From Numida meleagris (taxonomy: Eukaryota > Chordata > Aves > Galliformes > Numididae): 64,000 nt of DNA. Each line of letters opens with the position of its first letter. The first letter of the stretch is position 1. This document shows, in pieces, positions 49,153-61,500 of the stretch. The stretch is taken from assembly GCF_002078875.1 (NCBI RefSeq), contig NC_034415.1, positions 15,969,331 to 16,033,330 of the forward strand, written 5' to 3'. The position numbers and the translations under genes were made by a program. The notes beneath the pieces were generated by a model. That model saw nothing but the letters and a program-made list of their open reading frames with translations. It made no database searches and had not been told where the DNA came from.

Positions 49153-52100
49153 CCGCGGCCGCGGCGTCAGGCGCAGGGCCCGGATCGGCAGCCGAAGTGA
49201 CGGCGGCGTTCGCTCCGCACCGCCCCACGCCGCCGTGAGGGAGGGGCCGGGCCGCGGCGCGCGGCGCTTCCCGCCGCTGGGGGCGCGCGCCGTGACGGGT
49301 AGTGGCGCGCGCCTGAGGGAGCTGGCTGCCGTTAGCGCGCGCCGCGTGCCCCTTCGGGGCGGTCGCTCCCGCCCACTCGCTCCGTTTCTTGAGCCCAGGG
49401 CTCTGTAAATCAGACTGCTCGCCTTCATGAAAAAAAAGTGACACGGATAGAGCGTGACAGTGGAAACTGAAAAAGAACTTGTGATCAGAATGCGCTGCTA
49501 GTTAAACAGACTTGTTTTGGTAACCACGTACAGACGCAAGTAGCACTACATGCGACAGGAGTGTTTGAAAATACTGTCAGTATCATAGCATAGCGTCGGT
49601 GAGCAAGCAACTAGTCTCTAGTTTTAATAATTTTCCACTATTTTAACATCCCTCAGCATGGTTTTTGAATGCCCAAGAAGGGAGAGCTTTGACGTGGGGT
49701 GTTAGAAAGCAGATTTACAAAGCATTGTCTTGTAGCAATGAGTTAATATTGCCAACTTGAAAGTGATCCTGATCACTCAATCAGATAACTGACCACATAA
49801 CCCACATAGCAAGTAACCCTGGGCTGCATTTGATAAGGTTGGAGGATATCCCAGGGCATGACGGTGGGAAGTGAGCTCCAGAACAAGGAAATAACTGGAA
49901 GGATCAACACAATCTTTCTTCTATGCTGGTCAGATTCCAGGAACTAAAACCAAAACACAGCCCAAGCTGTGCAAAGCTCCCATTGTACCCGCAGTATTGT
50001 TAAGGAGAGGACCTGAAAGCTGCTGTACGTGTGTGTTTGCTTTGCTTCAGCGTGTTCCGCCCGTTTCAGCTCTTCTTGTGTCACTTACATAACAGACACA
50101 TGCATATGTAACTGTGTTTTTATTAAAACTGTGTGGCGAGTTTGTTTCTAATTCTTGACAGGAGTTTTAGTAGTGTAATAAGCTCTAGTGAGTCTCTGTT
50201 CTTGAAAGAGATAATCACAACATCACAGATTTTAAATTTGGAGACATAAAGGCAATTATTGAATTTCAGATCTTTCATTGGTTTTGTCAGCAGTTCCACT
50301 GATGGAGTTTCACAAGATGCCAAACAGCTGAAAGCAGCAGTGCCCAGCACTGAGGCAGAAGCTCTGCCCCAGGAGAGCCTGGACTGAGCAGTGTGTCCAG
50401 CCTGGAATTCACAACAGCTGACATGGCTCAGCTCAGACCAGAACAAAATGCTGCTGGTTCTTGAACCTTGAACCCTGTAGCTGCTCATGAGCCTCACCTA
50501 TCAGAGAGGAAATTGTTGCTTTGGAACTCAGCTCTTTCCTTCAGAAAATGCTCTCCTTTTGAGCATTACTTTGATGGAAGTGGAGGAAGAGTCCCATCCT
50601 TTAAGCTCCCATGAATTAGAACATTCTTGAAAGGTTTGGATTCCTGCTTTCGATTGTTTCTTTTCTCAGGAGAAAACAGTTCCAATTCTTAGGAAAATGA
50701 TTTATTAAAACAGTACTTCCACCCCTAACACGTGGGCTGTTTGGCATATGTGGGGCACTGAATGTTACTTTCAGTTCTTACTTTTAACATCCTTCCTCTT
50801 TTATCAAATGTACAAGCAGTCAATGTGAGTGAAAGGGAGAAAATAACTGTTCTGGCTAAGGGCTGCCACACTTATCAAAGAGGAAGATCTGTTCTATTGC
50901 ATGTTAATATATTTCATATAAAGCAGCCCTGGTACAGATATGTTTTTCCCCATTTTAACTTACAATATTCTAATGTAAGACTAAAATCAGTTATTGGATT
51001 ACAATCTGGATTCCATCTTGCCTGAGTTCCATAGGCTTTTCCTACTCCCAAAACACTACTGAGTTACTTTCTTGAAATTCTCTTTCTCTACACTCTGCAG
51101 GCCTATAATCCAGTGTTCAGGACAATCTCTGCTTAAACCAACATACCTGGTTCAGACAAGGAGGGCCATACCTTGTGTGCAGACATTAAGCGAACTAGAT
51201 AATGACCTAGAGAGTTCTAAAGGTATATTCAAAGAATGTACAGCATATAGATACCCTCTCTAGTTCCTCTAAAATAGGCTGCAAACAGCTGAGGACTCAG
51301 CATGTTTACTTCTTCACCTGTGCTAGAGGAACAGTATCCTCCTTCAGAAGCGTAGGGTAGACAGCAGGGTTGATCACTTGTGAAAGCAGTGTTCTGACTT
51401 CATGGGAGGGTAATGTTCAAATTCAAGGCTTTGAAGGCAAAGATTTAAATTAAAAGGTCACCCAAAAATGCCTCCGTATTCAGTTTATATCACAGTGAAA
51501 ATGCGTTAAAATAAATAAATATCTTTTGATAGTGTGTATAATCCTAATAATAGAACTCATGCTGGAATTCACACACACTTAGCTCTATAGTACACCGAGT
51601 TACATGGGTCACCTCTTTTGCCAGTGTCTTTGAATGTGCTATTTCCCTTTCTACTCATGACTTTTCAACTGTGGTATATATTTGCATTGAATAGTCATTT
51701 TATTTATACTTATGTATTTGTATCTTCTTTTAATGCAGTTGAGAAGCTGGAAATTCAGAGTTCTGGCAGCATGTTACCAGTCACACCTCTGCAGAACACC
51801 AACAAATATTCTGAAGAGTAGCTGCAATCCTTGAATCAGATTTTCAAAATACACAAATATACCTGCATGAAAATCTGAAGGTAAATTTGATTTAACATTA
51901 ATTAATGTAGTGAAAAGATAAAAATAAAAACATGTTTACGTCATTGTAAAGAAACATTTTGAAAACTTCTCTCAATTCAATAGTCAAGAAGTATTTTACT
52001 GAAATGGGAAAGAGCACTTGTTTATGTGTATGTACATCTGTGCCAATATTAACAACTGTGAGCTTAGTTTGATAATAACTGAATAAAAATCATAAAATCA

Positions 52101-54014
52101 GTAGTACCAGCTGTCTGGCCTATGTACAATCAGGCTTTCGTGTAAAATCTGGGGACTGGATTTGTCAGAACCAGAAAGCAGCTGTTCTCAACAGCATGCT
52201 TCCACCCAGAATCTACTGCTCTCTGAGTAAGAATTATTGCTCCTTTCCACATTAGTGCACACTTCCACTGATCCTCACAGCAGCTGTTGCTGTGCCTCTC
52301 CTCACCATGTTGACTGAAGTTGTACTATGACTGCATACAGCAACTGGCAAAACAGTCAGTAGACCAAGGCCTTGAAATTTCAGAGAACTGCACTGCACTG
52401 ATTTACAATCAGGCTTTCATGAAAAACCTGTTGATCAGATTTTTGTCCTCATGGTTTCATATTTCCTGGAGCCATAGTGGGTTATTTTGTTACCCAGGCA
52501 AGATAATAATTTGGTCCCACACTCCAACTGTCTGCCTTGGAAATGACTATACTCAGAGGAAGATTGTATAGAGAATTCTATAGGCCTGAACTGGCCTCTA
52601 CAGAAGTAAGAATTAAAGGAAAATGCTGCGGGTTCTCCTTTTTACTGTGCAATAGCAGGCTGATGACTGGAAATATAAATGCATCTCTAACATTTTCCTG
52701 TTGATGACCGTGGGAAAGTCATTATCACTTGGTACTGCAGTTTTGCCACACACGTAATATAAGAATAATTAAACTAAATTTCTGTGATGTGAAGTCTACT
52801 TCCTACTGTGCAGGATGCTGAAATTATTTTTAGAGCATTGGAAGATCATAGTCGGAAACAAAACTTATAGGTTTTTTAATTTAAGAAGTACATCTTTTCT
52901 AGCTAGTCTGAACTGGACTGTGGCAGTTGTGTTGGTCACTGGTATCCCAACCCACGCAACTTTAGAGTATGTGTACTCTTACCATAAAGGTAATAATTGA
53001 AATAAGTAAAAACAGTCTTACCCTGTCATTGTAAAGATGAAAAAGCAAAATGCGTCTGTCTTGCAGAGATGTTCAGGAGGTGGGTGCTGAATGCTCCAGT
53101 GTTTGAACTGAGTACTTCAGACAATTCCCCATAACATTTAAATGAATCTTCTTCATGCTCTTAGAGTAAGAGCCATATTTAAATCGAAATTAAATCTTGT
53201 ATTAATCATATTTTATTTTACTCTCAAATATGCATTTATGTTAAGGTCTGAGCATCCCAGAGGGAGATGTTTTGTCTGAAACTTTTTAGGAACGTTTGGA
53301 AAAACTGGAAGTGTTGTTAGAGCCCACTAGATGTCAGTGTCACCACACGATAGTCGTCTGCAGCTCTACTCACTGGGCAGGTAGGGTTGGGTGCCCGTGG
53401 TGTATTGTCTCGGATCACGAAGACTTTATGTGTAAGTTCTGTAATATTTTTACATAATGCCAGGAAACAGTTCCAGAAACAGTACCGCAACCTGTTTATT
53501 CTGATTTCATGATGTAGTTCCTACCAAAGATCTTGTATGTAGCTGCCATAGCAGGGAATTCTAAGAATGAGAAGACACTTGAGAAGCAACCGAAAGCAAA
53601 AACATCTGGAAAATAGACATTTGGTGACCTGACAGCTAATTAAGTGAACTAATACCATTAAATAGACCTTTTATTTCTGACTCCCTTCTCCAAAGAAATC
53701 TGTTCTCTAAAATGTGGCCGCTATTCCTGCCTTGATATTAACTGAAATTGAAACATTTGTTACTGCTTGAGAAAATAGAATTTTAGATCTGAAAAAAGCA
53801 TTCAATAATAAGTCTCATTAAGAAACAGCACTGCATAGAAGTACAGAAATTCAGAAAAAAAATGGACACTAGATAAAGAGAAAGCTGAAATTGTGGATTA
53901 AGCTTTTAAGTTACCTCTTGTTATATAAAAGTTTGTCCTAGCTCCTATTTTATAGTTCTCATTAGTCTCCACTTAAGAACATTTTCCATGTGCTCATTTG
54001 CATACACACTATAA

Positions 54015-54056
54015 CTCTCATTCTGAAAGTATTTATATTCTCATTCTGGAAGTATT
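54015..54056. repeat. Imperfect tandem repeat beside CR1
   Basis: CTCTCATTCTGAAAGTATT (54015-54033) recurs as TTCTCATTCTGGAAGTATT (54038-54056). It is followed by a second pair built on TGCATTAAAA (54060-54069 and 54081-54090), just before the CR1 5' edge. Confidence 0.75.
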
Positions 54057-54093
54057 GGGTGCATTAAAAAGAGTGTTGGTTGCATTAAAATGA

Positions 54094-54651
54094 GTGTGGC
54101 CAGCAGGCTAAGGGAGGTGATCCTCCCCCTCTACTCTGCCCTGGTGAGGCCACATCTGGAGTATTGTGTCCACTTCTAGGCTCCCCAGTTCAAAAAAGGC
54201 AGGGATCTCTTAGAAGAAGTCCAGCAGAGGGCCACAAAGATGATAAAAAGCCTGGAGCATTTCCTGTATGAGCAAAGGCTGAGAGAGCTGGGGATGTTCA
54301 GCCCAGAGAAGTGAAGACTGAGAGGGGATCTGATCAATGTTTATAAATATCTAAAGTGCAGGAGGCAACTGGATGAGGTCAGACTGTTTCCAATGGAGTG
54401 TAGTGACAGGACAAGGAGCAATGGCCAAAAACATGAACACAGGAAATTCCACATAAATATGTGGAAGAACTTCCTTATAAAGAAGCTGACAGAACACTGG
54501 AACCTCAGAGAGGTGGTGGAGTCTCCTTCTTTGGAGATATTTAAGACCCGCCTGGACACCTACCATTGCAACCTGCTGTAGGGAACCTGCTTTAGCGGGG
54601 GGTGGGACTTAATGATCCCTTCCAACACTTGCAATTCTGAGATTATGTGAT
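54094..54651 (+). mobile_element. CR1 LINE fragment, plus orientation
   Basis: Sense CR1 3' end: GTGAGGCCACATCTGGAGTA, GGCTGAGAGAGCTGGGGATG, GGTGGTGGAGTCTCCTTCTT, TGATCCCTTCCAACACTTGC, then a degenerate ATTCTGAGATTATGTGAT tail. About 560 bp, 5'-truncated; the reverse-transcriptase C-terminal frame is broken by stops. It lies about 230 bp beyond the CLCA poly(A) signal. Confidence 0.92.
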
Positions 54652-54879
54652 ATACTTAACTCTCCAACACAACTAGAAATATACTTGTTTAAATATATGT
54701 ATATTTAAAATAAACAGCCTGCAGGTAAATATTTTTGTGCTTGGCTCATTAAGCCTAAATGAAATCTTGTAAAAGATACATAGGAAGTCATATAGCACTA
54801 TCTGAAACACTTTCTAACTTCTTTTCCCAATTTGTCTTACTTGACTATTGCGTGCAGAATAAAAATAGGGAAAATATAA

Positions 54880-55172
54880 TCTTCCTTTCTCTTCTTTATT
54901 TAACACAAAAATAAAGCACACTATATTGGAAAGATCTCACACGAAAAGAGTTAAGTATTTATATCGCATAGAAAGAAATGAAAGTACACGTTTAAGGCAC
55001 ACTTTTGAAAATCTACATCTATAAGACAATCAAAAAGACAGATACATTTCGGCTTAAAAGAAGTGCACTTACATTAAATTACCTTTCTCTGCTTTGAAAC
55101 TTACACATGTGTGGAAAAAATTACTCTATATTCTTTTTTTTTTTTCTTTTTTAAAGCATTTTACCCATGCTG
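54880..55172 (-). other. CLCA 3' UTR (likely extent)
   Basis: From the CLCA stop codon to just beyond the first minus-strand AATAAA (TTTATT at 54895-54900). A short 3' UTR of roughly 290 nt is inferred; other hexamers could extend it. Confidence 0.5.
54895..54900 (-). terminator. Polyadenylation signal AATAAA (CLCA gene)
   Basis: TTTATT on plus is AATAAA on minus, 273 nt downstream of the CLCA stop codon and upstream of the CR1 copy. Confidence 0.5.
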
Positions 55173-55591
55173 TTACATTCTGATTGCAGGATCCCTTCTT
55201 TTCTTTTGGTTTTGTAAAATACACACAGTTGAACTTACAATAATACAGACAAGTACTACACATCCAGCTACAACTGCCACTATTAGTGTGATGTTAATAC
55301 CGTCACTGGTGTTGCCTTCATCATCTGAAGGCACAGAAGCTTTTGGAGGAATGAACCATGTTGCTTTTGCTATATTAGATGTGTCTGAAATCAAGTTTGT
55401 ATCATCAACAGCACGTATGGCAATGTAGATTACAGTACCATTTTCTATTTTCAAATTTTCTGGTTTGAATTCCAATGTTTCTCTGCTACCAGCCTCTTGA
55501 GGTATGAGACGGGAATCCACAGAAGCAGCATTATCAAATTCATCTCTTAGGCCCAGAAGATTTGCACTACTTTTTATTATGTAGTGATCAG
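55173..55591 (-). CDS. CLCA1: CLCA last coding exon (FnIII end, membrane anchor, tail)
   Basis: Completes a split Ala and codes 138 residues: [40 protein letters not shown], then [20 protein letters not shown] with IIVSSTV as one membrane span, and a 16-residue tail with KKRR as stop-transfer signal. Acceptor CCCCTAG. Suggests a type I membrane protein. Confidence 0.93.
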
Positions 55592-58500
55592 CTAGGGGAA
55601 AAAGAGTACATGTAAAAACAAATTAATATAGATGTTTTAAAATCCCTGCTTGAGGTGACAGTATCGAAGTTCTAGAACTGTTTTGGAAAAATTCCCGGTT
55701 TACTATAGACTGCATTGCTTAGCATGGGCTATTGACACGATTGCTGTTAACCCTCACTTTGCAGCATCAAGAGTCTGTTTTTCCCAAGTCTGGAAACTCC
55801 TTCCTTTAACTGGCCTTAAGAACATGGTTTCATCAATATTCTTAGCTTTGCAAGGACTATATTCTGCCATTCAAAGAAAAACAGCAATTAAAATATGTAT
55901 GTATATAGCAGAGGTCTGTCTTGCATTTGGCCTGTGTTCTCTCTCAGCATGAGGTTTTTTGATACCAAAAACTGTGACAGACACAGAATGATTCTCCCAT
56001 TTGTCTGTAATCGGAGAACCCGTAGTTATGTTGCTATACATGTTTTCAACTTATTTTGGGAGATTCTACTGTTTCTATGTCAAGGTTGTAGCTTTTCAAG
56101 ACTTTCCTCTTTTCCCTGTCTCTTCCTCTTATGAATTTCTCTTTCCCTGTTTAGATAATAGAGACGTACATGATATGCCCAGCTCCAAACCAACACAAGT
56201 TTGCCTTAACTATTACAGTGTTGCCTTAAACTACAGTGCAATGACTGATCACTTTAGTGATAATATAATATAGTGATAAATAGTGCATTTATAGTGATAA
56301 ATAACTGCATAAAAAAAGTTGGGATTAAAAAAAAATAGAGAGATTTTTTCCTTGTGGGCTTTCTTATTTGACAGTTTCAGATAAGTGTAAGATTTAAATC
56401 TGAAATCATAATCTACATAACTGTAGGTTGTGTGTTTGAACACATAGTCTCTAGTCTACACAAAACAATGTTTGTACATTACAGCTGTAATTAGTTTTCC
56501 TTTTTCCCATGTAGCATACATGAGATGAAAGAGATTATTTTTGTTAGAATGTTACTGTATTTCTTTGCATACAGTAAAGTTTTATACTGTGCGTGTTGTA
56601 CCCGTCTCATTGATTTTTTTCTTTTTTCTTTCTTAAATTATGCACATGCATGGATTAAGACCTTTTACTACAGTGTCTTGTGGTTTTATTATAATTTATT
56701 TATTTGCCTTTTTAATAATAATAATACTTTCTTCTTTTTCATTTGTTCATTTACTTGTTCTTTTAATGTGAAAAAAAAAATAAGGAGAACTAAAACATGT
56801 AACATGCAACAAGACAACTTTCTATATGGTTCCATTTCCTGGTGAGACAGATGTAGCCCTCATCCCTGACTGCTGGTCCTTATGGTGTGTCCATTAGGAC
56901 AGGAAGATCAGTCTAATCCCATAAAGTATCCTACTCACCTTTTCCACTGTCAAGGTCACCTCCTGGAGCTGTCCAAGTCAACACTATTGTTTCATTTTCT
57001 ATATACGCATCGAGGTCTGTAATTTTACTGGGTGGAAAACCTGCTGGTAAACTTGGTGAATTTCCAGAGCTATCCAGGTTAATAGAACTTGTTGAAGTTC
57101 TGCTGAAACTTCCCAGATTGGCTTGGATTTCTTCATCAGCAAATTCAGGTCTCGGTGCATTCATCTGAATTTTACCTGTTTGAAAAATTTTTCAACATTC
57201 ACCATGACAAAACTCTGAACTACATTTCTTTTTATTTTTACTGTATCTTGTTTCCTCGTCTCATCTTATAATTTTTATTTTCCTTATTCAAATTTAATAG
57301 AAAGTTGGTGAGGTAACAAGAGCAAATAAGGTGATCTCAGAATGCTGAACATACTATTTAGGAAATTCAAACTGTATAAAAAGTCTGAAATGTGTAGAAA
57401 TTGGAAATGATGCCATTATTAGTAAAGCAGGTTGCATATGTTGGCTGTAATAAATTGGTTCTTTCCATCTCTTCCTATGCATTGCAGACTTTAGAAGAAC
57501 TTATGTTTTATAGGCCATACTTGGTGAGATTTGTAGACAATCCTTTATGATAATTTTCTAAATTTTACTATGTACATGTGTGTGAATATTAATTTGCAAC
57601 AACTAAAGTATCTTCAGCATTAAGATGGAAAAGTACAAAAAAAAAAAAACCAAACCAAACAGAACACAAAAGTGACATTTTCTACCAGCATAAATTTGTG
57701 TACTGATGTTGCATGTTGAATGCATTTACCCCAAAGCCCCATTTTAAAATTACAGAAGAACTTTTTCTTCTGACATACAGATTCTGACATACAGATTCTG
57801 AGCAATATTTATCCTTTCATGGCAGCAAGAAACATTATTTTAGATTAATGACAATAATTTACATTATTCCTGTACATAGGAAACAATAGCCAGAGGTGAT
57901 TTGTTTTGTGTTGTAGTAAAAATTATAGGTAGAACATCTATTCAGATTAAATATCACTACTGTGAATCTAAATAATCTCACCTGCTATACTTTTAGATCC
58001 CCACACACATGGAAATCACATAAATAATTGTCAATTTCACAAATATCCTTACCATTTTCTATGTAGCCTGGTATATACAAGGCTCTATTTCGCCTAAGGC
58101 CAAGTCTGATGGTTTGATTTCTCCCTTGGGCACTCACTTTTAGACTGTATCTTCCACCAGCAGTTAAAGAAGTAAAGTACCTTGAGTAGATTCCATCATT
58201 CTTGGTCATATCAGCACCTTCATATTAAATTATAGAGAATTAATGTCTAGAACAAGATACCTGTTGGTAAATGAGGTTAGTTCATACACAAATATAAACC
58301 CGAACATTACAATGCAGAAAACCTGACAATGTTTTTTAATGCAGACATCTTTAAAAGCAGGTATTGTCCCACAGTGATAATCTGCATTTTAAATGTATTT
58401 TACTTAAAAGAACCACTTTGCATTGACACTTTTAACTAGGTAAACCTCTTGTTACTTTCTGTAACCACTAACAACACTCATTGACCAACTACTAGGTAAA

Positions 58501-61500
58501 ACCTCTTTAAACTGAAAGAAAAAAAAACAGCATAATAACCTCTGGCCAGCATTTCATCAAGAAAAGTTTCTTTAAGTGAACTTGCACAGTTACTGCAACA
58601 AAAGGTCTACTGGTGGCATCCAAGCTAACTATTCTAAATCTTAGAAGCAATGCAAAAAAAAATCTCACCGGCTCAGAAGAGAGATGGTGTTTAAGAAACA
58701 CAAGACAACTCACTGAAATCTTATTATATTTCTAAGTATGGCAGTGTAAAAACCAGGTCAGAATGAGATGATACTACTGACTACTGCTAAACTCATAAAG
58801 CTACAGGTCTGCACCAGTGGTGAGAATACTAATGGAGAAAAGGAAGAGGACAGATAAAAAGAGAAAGGGATGCTGAATTCCAGAATGTCTAGCTATTGCT
58901 ATAAGAGAAAGTATTTTTTAAAAGAATAATAATGCATTTATTTAAACATGCAAAAGAGATATTGCTATCTTTTGATGAGCTAATGTTAAGGCTGTAGTCC
59001 ATCATCATAGAGTATGAGATGGATTAACAAAACAGCTAGCTTTCTTTTCACCTTGCCACTTGAGGGCAGATGGTTGCATGAAACAGAAGTGGATATGAAC
59101 AATTTATCTTCTACCATCCCCAGTTCTCCTGCTTTCACGGCAGCAACATAGTAAAGATGAGAAGATTTTTCAGTGTAATACCCATTTCTTTGTTCTGCTC
59201 GCCAAACAAAAGCCTCGGAGCTTACTTCTGTCTTAAAACAGTAGGTTTCTCTCTCACACTTTTTATTTTTGTGCTGATTTAAGACATCATCATAGCATGA
59301 CGCAACAGGATAAGTCTGATGGTAACACACACATTTGGATTCCAAGATGCATAAATGCAAAGATTTTTGCTATGTATGTGGAACCTTACCTGCACCATTA
59401 TCAAGAAGAGGAAGGCTTACTGCTGCAGCACCATCCTTCTCTATGGTGGCTATCACTGTTGCACCAAGAACAGGCAAGAACCCTTGGCTAACCTCTGCAT
59501 AAACAACAACTGGATTAGGTGCTATTTTTGCCCTCTCCATGTAGGCTTGCACCGTCACAGGAGGAATATTAGAAGAGGCTGCTCGAGAGGTAACTGTTAC
59601 TGATATAACTTGAGCTATTGTATCAACATTCTGAATGTAATAATGCCAATCTCCCACCTGCAAATAACACATAAAAATATTTAAAACATTATGAAGGAAA
59701 AAAGAAAAGAAAAGCAGTATGCTAGTTTACAGGAAATATTAATTCAGAAACAAACAAACAAAAAATCATTCTGTCCTTACCTCTGCCGTGCCATTTATAC
59801 TGAGTCTAGCTGTTTTTAAGTTTGAACTGTCAACTGTAAAGTCTGAGCTTCCATATACTCTCCCTTTGGGGTCTCTCAGAAAGAAAAGTGGCTGTTTCGT
59901 GCTCCATGAGAAGACAAAGAAAGTGTCATTTCCCACAGTTTTGTCAATGGTCACAGTATTATTCATCCATCCAGAAGAAACAATGTTTTGGTCTTTGCTT
60001 TCAAGCTGTGAGAGAGAGAAAATTTGTCTTATTGCTATTTGGTATGTATGAACAATTAAATCTGCAATTAGAAAATAGGCTGTCATGAACTTAGTTTTGT
60101 TTTCTCCTGTGTAAGTGAGGCAGAAGTGTCAACTCAAGGAAATAAATCTACCAATGTATCTCTTTTTTAAATCTACACTGATGGATGCTTATAATCTAGC
60201 TATCTTTGCAGTGATGTATCTTGCATGAAACAGAACTGAATTTACGTTAGAAAATTAAAAAGGGGAAGAATGAGTTGCTAGATTCTAAATAGCAATTAGC
60301 CTAGATAATAAGTCTAAAAGCTTATACATTAGAATGTTACATATCGTTCCCTCAGGCCCTGTCGCTGTCACCAGAGAGCAGAGCTCAGTGCCGCCCCTCC
60401 ACTCCCTGAAGGAGCCACGTGCCATGAAGGCTCCCCTCAGCCTCCTCTGCTCTGGGATGAACAAACCAGGGGACCTCAGCCATGCCTCATACACCTCATT
60501 CTCCAGATCCTTCCTCATCTTCAGGGAGCGTCCAAAGGATGGTTACAAGAGTATTTGTATGTCTTTCTTATATTCTGGAACCCAAACCTGCACACAGTGC
60601 TAGAGGTGAGGCTGCACAGCACAATGCAGACTGAGACAGACAATTCCTCCCCTTGCTGGCTGGCAGCACTGGGCCTGATGCACCCCAGGGTACAGTCGGC
60701 CCTTTTGGCTGCCAGCACACACTGCTGCTCAGAGTCAACTTGTTGTCAGCCAGAGCCCCCAGATCCCTTTCTGCAAGGCTGCTCTTCAGCCTCTCTCTGT
60801 ACATATGTCTAGGGTTGCCCCATCCCAGGTGCAGAATCCAGCATTTACTTGTATTAAACTTTGTGCAGTTGGTGATTGCTGAGCCCTCTAATTCGTCAAG
60901 ATCTCTCTGCAAGGCATCAGCAGCTCCTCCCAAAGATACTGATTCATATGGAAGTGAACTAGACATCCTGGGAGAGTTCTGCCTGTTTTTTTCTCTCAGT
61001 GTACCTCAGACTTTGACAATTATGAGACACAATTTTCTTGGTTTTATAGGCTAATTTATAATCTATTTCACTGTAATTGTAGCTGACCACTAAAAACTGT
61101 GTTTGATCCTATTTTCAGTTTGAGCCACTATTAGTTTAGGATCATTAGTACCTAACTTCATTCAATTATTGATCAGCTAAGTGCATAGGAGATAAAAGTG
61201 TTGAAATCCAGACCTGAATAGATTGTTCAGAAATATCGCCACTTCCTGTAGTAATTTCACTGAATGCTTCCATTAGTTTACTGGGGACATCTGTATCTAC
61301 AGCATAAAGCTGTAAACCTCCTGAAAGACAAGAGTAAAAGATTCAGTAATACTGATTTATACTCTAAAAATACCAATTTTTATGTGACTTCTGGTACCAA
61401 ATATTCTAATGAGATAGACAATTTGTGAAGAAACCAAAAAATTAAATGCTTCTTTTTTTTTAATGTGTTAATACTTGTATCACAGTAAATTCATGAAAAT

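Larger units (their letters stand above)
48530..49390 (-). promoter_or_regulatory. SH3GLB1: CpG island and promoter of SH3GLB1
   Basis: Dense CpG and GC content around exon 1, dropping abruptly on both sides. It contains GC boxes, a CCAAT box in minus orientation and an AP-1/ARE-like palindrome. No TATA box is evident and the transcription start cannot be fixed by eye. Confidence 0.85.
49391..54879. other. SH3GLB1-CLCA intergenic interval
   Basis: AT-rich, with no recognised gene. A 15-base direct repeat (TACAATCAGGCTTTC at 52125-52139 and 52404-52418), a short tandem patch at 54015-54056 and one CR1 copy at 54094-54651 are the only structures I can point to. Short frames here (for example 50123-50497 on minus) have no recognisable product. 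Confidence 0.7.

Noticed and set aside
58986..59360. 124-codon minus-strand frame between CLCA exons
   Set aside because: The neighbouring CLCA exons join in matching phase without it, and it shows no CLCA or other family resemblance.
60568..60966. 132-codon open frame on minus in a CLCA intron
   Set aside because: It is CR1 reverse-transcriptase C-terminal sequence in a shifted, truncated LINE copy, not a host gene.
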